From assembly GCA_030612185.1 (NCBI GenBank), contig JAUWOI010000109.1:1-10282 (forward strand): a stretch of DNA of 10,282 bases, given 5' to 3'. Shown here piece by piece: positions 6,430 through 10,282 of this stretch. The notes beneath the pieces are model-generated. The model had not been told where the DNA came from and did no database searches. It worked only from the letters and a program-made list of their open reading frames with translations. The number at the start of each line of letters is the position of its first letter. Positions within the stretch are counted from its first letter, which is position 1. The stretch is from Anaerolineae bacterium (lineage in GTDB: Bacteria; Chloroflexota; Anaerolineae; B4-G1). The translations under genes and the position numbers were made by a program.

Positions 6430-7020
6430 ATGTCTCGCAGGCAAAAAGGGAGCTTCTCCAAACGGATCTACACTCCGCACTCACTACTCCAGGATTTCCG
6501 GGATATCCTGGCCCACTTCCACGAATTCAGATCGGCTGTGCGCAGTAAACGCATCAGCAAGGCTTTCGCCGAAAAGATCATGCTCGCCGTTACCGCAGTC
6601 AACGGCTGTCGCTACTGCAGTTACGGCCACGCCAAAACGGCTTTGGCCAGCGGGGTGAGCCAGGAGGAAGTGGACCTTCTGCTGAGCGGCGAGGTAGGCC
6701 ACGCCTCACCAGAGGAAGCCCCGGCGTTGTTTTTCGCCCAGCATTACGCCGAAAGCGATGGCCACCCTGACCCAGAAATGATGCACAAACTGGTGGAGAC
6801 CTACGGCCAGGACAAAGCGCGGGACACTCTCGCCCACATCCGCATGATCACCCTGGGCAACCTGTCCGGCAACACCTTCGATGCCCTGCTCAACCGGATG
6901 CGCGGGCATCCGGCCGAGGGGAGCAGCCTGGGAAGCGAACTGGCGACCCTGGCACTGTTGGTGTTGGGGATACCTGTCCTGGCCCTGGGGATCATTGTCA
7001 AAGAAATCACTCATAAATGA
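6430..7020 (+). CDS. AhpD-like / carboxymuconolactone decarboxylase-family protein with C-terminal membrane helix
   Basis: A 196-residue protein. ATG 6430 is chosen because AGAGGAGA (6416-6423) lies six bases upstream; an earlier in-frame ATG at 6376 lies within the sulfotransferase gene. Helical core residues 46-68 include N-G-C-R-Y-C-S-Y-G-H (C60, C63, H67), the CxxCxxxH redox motif of AhpD-like alkylhydroperoxidases; simple decarboxylases of the superfamily lack it. The expected activity is peroxide or disulfide reduction fed by a lipoamide- or thioredoxin-like donor. Residues about 171-190 (L-A-T-L-A-L-L-V-L-G-I-P-V-L-A-L-G-I-I-V) form a strong membrane helix followed by K-E-I-T-H-K, so the domain is probably tail-anchored on the cytoplasmic face. 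That tail is not standard for AhpD-type proteins. It is the last gene of the probable operon; no clear terminator follows. Confidence 0.85.
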   Translation: MSRRQKGSFSKRIYTPHSLLQDFRDILAHFHEFRSAVRSKRISKAFAEKIMLAVTAVNGCRYCSYGHAKTALASGVSQEEVDLLLSGEVGHASPEEAPALFFAQHYAESDGHPDPEMMHKLVETYGQDKARDTLAHIRMITLGNLSGNTFDALLNRMRGHPAEGSSLGSELATLALLVLGIPVLALGIIVKEITHK

Positions 7021-7100
7021 CCCGCCCCGATCTTGTTTCGGCAACCCAAAAAGCACATCGGCGGTACAAAACTCTGACGTAAGTGTCCACGTGGGGACCA

Positions 7101-7198
7101 AGAAACCAGGTTTTTTCGTCAAAGGAACCAGTCTGTTCATAGGAGTCTCTCACAGCAAGCCACGTTTCGCTTGGGAGATGCCTAAAAACCTGGTTTCT
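7101..7198. repeat. 98-bp element bounded by perfect 15-bp inverted repeats
   Basis: AGAAACCAGGTTTTT (7101-7115) is the exact reverse complement of AAAAACCTGGTTTCT (7184-7198). Each arm is itself nearly palindromic around ACC(A/T)GGT. Inside, CAAGC (7156-7160) pairs with GCTTG (7169-7173), and nearby TCTC/GAGA blocks extend this inner hairpin. There is no open frame of note. The whole has the look of a small non-coding palindromic repeat (REP- or MITE-like), possibly also acting as a terminator through its T-run at 7111-7116. Confidence 0.65.
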
Positions 7199-7221
7199 GA
7201 CCTACCCCGAACGGATACACT

Positions 7222-7249
7222 TTGACTTTCGCCCAAGGTCAAGTATACT
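7222..7249 (+). promoter_or_regulatory. Sigma70-like promoter with overlapping palindrome, upstream of the NACHT-FGE gene
   Basis: TTGACT (7222-7227) and TATACT (7244-7249) lie 16 bases apart, each 5 of 6 to consensus, so transcription should start near 7256, about 34 bases before ATG 7290. TTGACTTT (7222-7229) and AAGGTCAA (7235-7242) form an inverted repeat with 7 of 8 matching positions and a 5-base centre. It covers the -35 box and most of the spacer, where a dimeric repressor would block polymerase. Confidence 0.65.
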
Positions 7250-7289
7250 GTAGAGGTTCCTGATGCACCGGTATCGCAGGAGGGCAGGT

Positions 7290-10154
7290 ATGCGAAGATT
7301 TATCATGCTGTGTGCGCTGACTTGCGTCTTGCTGATCCTCTTCAGCGGGATGGTCGGGGCACAGACGCCCGTGCCCCCTACCTACACGCCTTATCCCGCC
7401 TACACCCCCTACCCACCCCCCGCTGCGCCGGGCTCCCCCTCCACGCCAGCCTTTTCCCAACTGACGGAAAAACAAATCCCCTGGTGGCTAACCGGGCTGA
7501 CCGGGCTGATCTTCGGCGGTATCCTGGTGTGGGTGCTCAAACCGGCCTTCGAGAGACTCGGCAACGCCGTGGCCGAGGGGCTGATGAGCAGGCTCGGTTC
7601 TGGCTGGGGCTTCAGGAAACGGTATCTGAACCACCTGATTGAGCAGTACCAGTGGCTGAACATCCGCGGCCTGAGGACCAAGGCCCCGGTCACCATGGAA
7701 CTGGAGCAGGTGTACGTCCCCCTCCACGTCCAGATGCTGGACACCGCCCTGGGCCGCCAGGAGCCACCCGCTTTGGACATCGGGCAGGCGCTGGCGCTAC
7801 ACAAGCGGCTGGCCATTCTGGGCGGCCCCGGCACGGGCAAGACCACCCTCCTGGCCTACCTGACCCTGACCTACGCTCGGGGTCAGATCAGGAAGCAGTT
7901 GGGGGCCAATCTCAAGGAGAAACAACTGCCCATCCTCATCCTCCTGCAACGGTTGGCGCGAGTGCTGGATGGCGAGAGCGGCGTGTCCACCCTGCCGGCC
8001 TACCTGACGAAATGGTACACCGATCTGGGGATGCGTCCTCGGGAAGGTTTCTTCAAGCAGGCGCTGCAGGACGGCCGCTGCCTAGTGCTGCTGGACGGAT
8101 TGGACGAGGTAGCGGACGAGGCACAGCGGCGGCAATTGTCGGAGTGGGTGGACCGGTTGGTGACGATCTACCCCCGGAACCGGTACATCGTCACCTCCCG
8201 ACCGCTGCGCTACAAGAGCGCGCCGCTGGAGCACGGCTTTACCGTACTGCACGTCCGAGAATTCGCCGCCGAGGAGATGCGGCAGTTTGCGACGAACTGG
8301 TGCCTGGCGGTGGAACTCGCCGCCCAGGGGGAGAACAACCCCACCGCCCGGCGGCGGGCGCAGAACACCGCGCGGGACATGGTGGCGGCTATCAAGGCCA
8401 ACGCTGCCATCCGCAGGCTGGCCGTCAACCCCTTGCTGCTCTCCATCATCGCCCCGGTGCATAGCTATTGGGCCACGCTGCCCAAACAGCGGGTGGGCCT
8501 CTACGCCGAGTGCGTGGACGTGCTGCTGGGCTATTGGGATCAGGCCAAGGGGCTGGTGGGCCACCTGTCGCTGCGCGATAAGCGGGCCGTGCTGCAACCA
8601 CTGGCCCTGGGGATGCACCGGGAGGCCCGTCCTGAGATCTCCCGCCGCGAACTGGAAAAGCGCATCGCGGTATTGCTGCCCCAGGGAGGCGGACAGGCGG
8701 CCGACTTCGTGGACGAGGTGCGCGATCGGAGCGGGCTGCTGATCGAGATGGAGTTGGAGACGTACACCTTCTCGCACCAGAGTTTCCAGGAGTACCTGGC
8801 AGCGCGGGAGATCGTGGAGAACGAGGAAGTACGAGGATTGCTGCTGGAGAAGGCCGGCGACGAGTGGTGGCAGGAGGTGACGTTGCTTTACGTGGGCATG
8901 GCCGATGCCACGCCCATCGTCGAGGCCCTGCTGGTCGCCGAAGACGATGAGGCCAATACCCGACTGCTGCTGGCCGGACGGTGCGTGGCCGAGGCAATGC
9001 AGGTGGAGGAGACGACGCGCAAGCGCGTGACGCGCATGCTGGAGAATAGATTCGCTGCCTGCACAGGGGAACTATTCCTGAGAACAGGGCTGGTGCTGGC
9101 GGAGATCGCTGGCGAGGACAGCGTGGGCTTCTTCCTGCGGTTGGCCCGCGACGACCCCGGCCGGCGGGAGGCGGCGCTGTGGCACCTGGGACAGATGACC
9201 CGCCAGTCCGACGAGGCCCTGCGGGAGCGGGTGTTAGATCGGCTGCTGGCCCACTTCCAGGGGGAAGAACTGCAGCAGGAGGCAGGCGCTGCGCTGGTGA
9301 AGACGTGGGGTGCCAGGATGGTGGCCGAGTTGAATGGGCGTGGACTACCCCCGTCACTCGTGAGACAGGGAGCCGAAACACTGGCTGTTGTTGATGATCC
9401 ACTGCTGCTCGAGGCCATTCGAACGGAGGAGACCCCCTCACTACGGGAGGTTCTGGTCAAAGCACTGGACAGGCTAGATGACCAGATGCTGCTGGAGGCG
9501 CTACAGATGGAGCCTGACACTGCTGTGTTGGCAGCCCTTGCCGCCGCGTTGGACAGCAGAGTAGTCGAGATTCCGGCAGGGGAGTTCCTGATGGGCGATA
9601 GAAAACGGAAGGTGTACGCGGACATCTTTTGGATTGACAGGTACCCGGTGACCAACGCCCAATACAAGCGCTTCGTGGAGGCCACCGGCCACCCTCCACC
9701 CCGAGACTGGAAGGACGGCTCTTATCCTACCGAAAAGGCCACCCACCCAGTGGTATATGTGACCTGGCACGACGCCGTGGCCTACGCCGAGTGGGCAGGC
9801 AAGCGGCTGCTCACCGAGGAGGAGTGGGAGAAGGCGGCACGCGGCACCGACGGACGGGTCTACCCCTGGGGTGATTGGGAGGAGGGCCGCTGTAATACAT
9901 GGGAGGCCGGCATCGGCGATACCACTCCAGTGGGCCAGTACTCGCCTGGTGGGAATAGCCCCTACGGTTGTGCGGACATGGCAGGGAACGTATGGGAGTG
10001 GATGGCCACCGGAAGCAGTGACTACCGCGAGGTGCGTGGCGGCTCGTGGTACTACTATCGAGATTACGCCCGCTGCGCTTACCGTAGCAGGAGCCTCCCC
10101 AACGCCTCGGACTACTTCAGGGGCTTTCGGTGCGTCTCCCCCATCTCTCTCTGA
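7290..10154 (+). CDS. Membrane-anchored NACHT NTPase with C-terminal FGE-sulfatase/C-type-lectin-fold domain
   Basis: A 954-residue multidomain protein. ATG 7290 has AGGAGGG (7278-7284) five bases upstream and is followed by a clean signal peptide (R2-R3, hydrophobic 4-20, likely cleavage after V-G-A24); an ATG at 7263 in frame lacks such a site. Order: signal peptide; Pro/Tyr-rich ectodomain 25-62 with T-Y-T-P-Y-P repeats; membrane helix about 65-84; NACHT NTPase from about 170 with Walker A G-G-P-G-T-G-K-T-T (178-186), Walker B L-V-L-L-D-G-L-D-E-V (265-274), sensor R in I-V-T-S-R-P-L, and the NPLLL and S-F-Q-E-Y-L-A-A (498-505) blocks; helical, HEAT-like repeats about 540-755; FGE-sulfatase domain 758-954 with I-P-A-G-E-F-L-M-G, E-E-E-W-E-K-A-A-R-G, M-A-G-N-V-W-E-W and G-G-S-W. 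STAND NTPases of this kind sense a ligand, oligomerise and signal, often in phage defence. The FGE domain lacks the catalytic cysteines, so it is probably a binding module. Biological role is inferred. Confidence 0.92.
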   Translation: MRRFIMLCALTCVLLILFSGMVGAQTPVPPTYTPYPAYTPYPPPAAPGSPSTPAFSQLTEKQIPWWLTGLTGLIFGGILVWVLKPAFERLGNAVAEGLMSRLGSGWGFRKRYLNHLIEQYQWLNIRGLRTKAPVTMELEQVYVPLHVQMLDTALGRQEPPALDIGQALALHKRLAILGGPGTGKTTLLAYLTLTYARGQIRKQLGANLKEKQLPILILLQRLARVLDGESGVSTLPAYLTKWYTDLGMRPREGFFKQALQDGRCLVLLDGLDEVADEAQRRQLSEWVDRLVTIYPRNRYIVTSRPLRYKSAPLEHGFTVLHVREFAAEEMRQFATNWCLAVELAAQGENNPTARRRAQNTARDMVAAIKANAAIRRLAVNPLLLSIIAPVHSYWATLPKQRVGLYAECVDVLLGYWDQAKGLVGHLSLRDKRAVLQPLALGMHREARPEISRRELEKRIAVLLPQGGGQAADFVDEVRDRSGLLIEMELETYTFSHQSFQEYLAAREIVENEEVRGLLLEKAGDEWWQEVTLLYVGMADATPIVEALLVAEDDEANTRLLLAGRCVAEAMQVEETTRKRVTRMLENRFAACTGELFLRTGLVLAEIAGEDSVGFFLRLARDDPGRREAALWHLGQMTRQSDEALRERVLDRLLAHFQGEELQQEAGAALVKTWGARMVAELNGRGLPPSLVRQGAETLAVVDDPLLLEAIRTEETPSLREVLVKALDRLDDQMLLEALQMEPDTAVLAALAAALDSRVVEIPAGEFLMGDRKRKVYADIFWIDRYPVTNAQYKRFVEATGHPPPRDWKDGSYPTEKATHPVVYVTWHDAVAYAEWAGKRLLTEEEWEKAARGTDGRVYPWGDWEEGRCNTWEAGIGDTTPVGQYSPGGNSPYGCADMAGNVWEWMATGSSDYREVRGGSWYYYRDYARCAYRSRSLPNASDYFRGFRCVSPISL
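10047..10130 (+). other. Candidate diversity-generating-retroelement variable region at the 3' end of the NACHT-FGE gene
   Basis: The last part of the FGE domain fits the pattern G-G-S-W-x(7)-A-R-C-A-x-R-x-R-x-L-P-x-x-S-x-x-x-R-G-F-R-C, where x positions are those that vary in DGR target proteins of this fold. The 13 codons that best match such positions (Y921-Y923, D925, Y926, Y931, S933, S935, N938, A939, D941-F943) are all NNC or NNT, the outcome expected from adenine mutagenesis of AAC/AAT template codons. C-rich third positions are normal in this gene, so this is suggestive only. No template repeat or reverse transcriptase lies within the window. Confidence 0.45.
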
Positions 10155-10282
10155 TCCTGGTTTCTGATTTCCGGTTTCTGAATGCGTGAACCGAAGACCA
10201 TTAACCTAACACAATGAAAGGAGTGTGTCCTGACAATTCCCCTGTTCGGTCAGGTAGTCTGAGACTAGGCGGGACTGGGTAA
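10155..10282. other. Non-coding tail with repeat half-sites and hairpins
   Basis: CCTGGTTTCTGA (10156-10167) is identical to 7189-7200 on the other side of the NACHT-FGE gene, and a second, slightly different copy, CCGGTTTCTGA, follows at 10171-10181. Further on, CCTGAC (10229-10234) can pair with GTCAGG (10249-10254), and TAGTCT-G-AGACTA is a short palindrome at 10255-10267. There is no U-tract after the stop codon of the large gene. I cannot identify a gene in this stretch. Confidence 0.5.

Noticed and set aside
7022..7064. Terminator after the AhpD-like gene (CCGCCCCGAT with ATCGGCGG)
   Set aside because: The stem needs a two-base bulge, has a long loop and no T-run after it; not convincing as an intrinsic terminator.
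8446..9441. Long open frame on the minus strand inside the NACHT-FGE gene (331 codons)
   Set aside because: Product is Pro/Ala/Arg/Ser-rich with no domain, and lies opposite well-conserved NACHT and repeat sequence.
9561..10154. A true sulfatase-activating formylglycine-generating enzyme
   Set aside because: Fused to a NACHT NTPase, no sulfatase gene nearby and the catalytic cysteine pair is missing.
10214..10282. 22-codon ORF ending exactly at the window end
   Set aside because: No Shine-Dalgarno site at useful distance before the ATG, no similarity I know, and it covers hairpin-forming sequence.
1..10282. CRISPR arrays, tRNA or rRNA genes, transposase genes
   Set aside because: No regularly spaced repeats, tRNA arm patterns or transposase-like proteins were seen on reading both strands; a covariance-model scan was not possible.

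Overview
This GC-rich window (roughly 60% by eye) reads as bacterial chromosome, most likely from a Chloroflexota (Anaerolineae-like) organism. That placement is an inference from four things. There is a minimal SufC/SufB pair without SufD or SufS, a type found in methanogens and other anaerobes. There is a large NACHT protein ending in an FGE-sulfatase domain. A short dispersed repeat that encodes in-frame peptides (LRLRSGQA, or ERSRRVEG on the other strand) lies inside a gene. Redox and metallo-beta-lactamase genes are plentiful. All eight complete genes, and the partial gene at the left edge, are on the + strand.

Layout. (1) 3-3035: a tightly packed operon of an Asp/Glu racemase (C-terminal part only), an FMN flavoprotein with a four-cysteine motif, SufC and SufB. 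The last three genes are coupled by an ATGA and a TAATG junction, and a good intrinsic terminator follows at 3062-3104. (2) 3036-3396: a 361-base non-coding stretch holding the terminator, a 10-bp inverted repeat and a sigma70-like promoter for the next gene. (3) 3397-3927: a BtuR/CobO-type corrinoid adenosyltransferase, standing alone. (4) 4028-7020: a probable four-gene operon of two metallo-beta-lactamase-fold hydrolases, a PAPS-type sulfotransferase and an AhpD-like CxxC protein with a C-terminal membrane segment. (5) 7021-7289: an intergenic region with a 98-bp element bounded by perfect 15-bp inverted repeats, then a strong promoter overlapped by a palindrome. (6) 7290-10154: a 954-residue membrane-anchored protein of signal peptide, Pro/Tyr-rich ectodomain, membrane helix, NACHT NTPase, helical repeats and FGE/C-type-lectin domain. 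(7) 10155-10282: a short tail with repeat half-sites and hairpins; the window ends before any further gene can be identified.

How the parts work together. The first operon is a minimal Fe-S assembly unit (SufBC scaffold and ATPase) joined to a flavoprotein that itself carries a CX2CX2CX5C motif, suggesting a dedicated redox or iron-delivery partner. The fourth block looks like redox or detoxification functions, but no pathway can be fixed. The most interesting gene is the NACHT-FGE protein. It combines a STAND-type signalling ATPase of the kind used in bacterial immunity with a C-terminal fold that lacks FGE catalytic cysteines, and its last 35 residues have the pattern of a diversity-generating-retroelement variable region. 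The template repeat and reverse transcriptase needed to prove this would lie outside the window.
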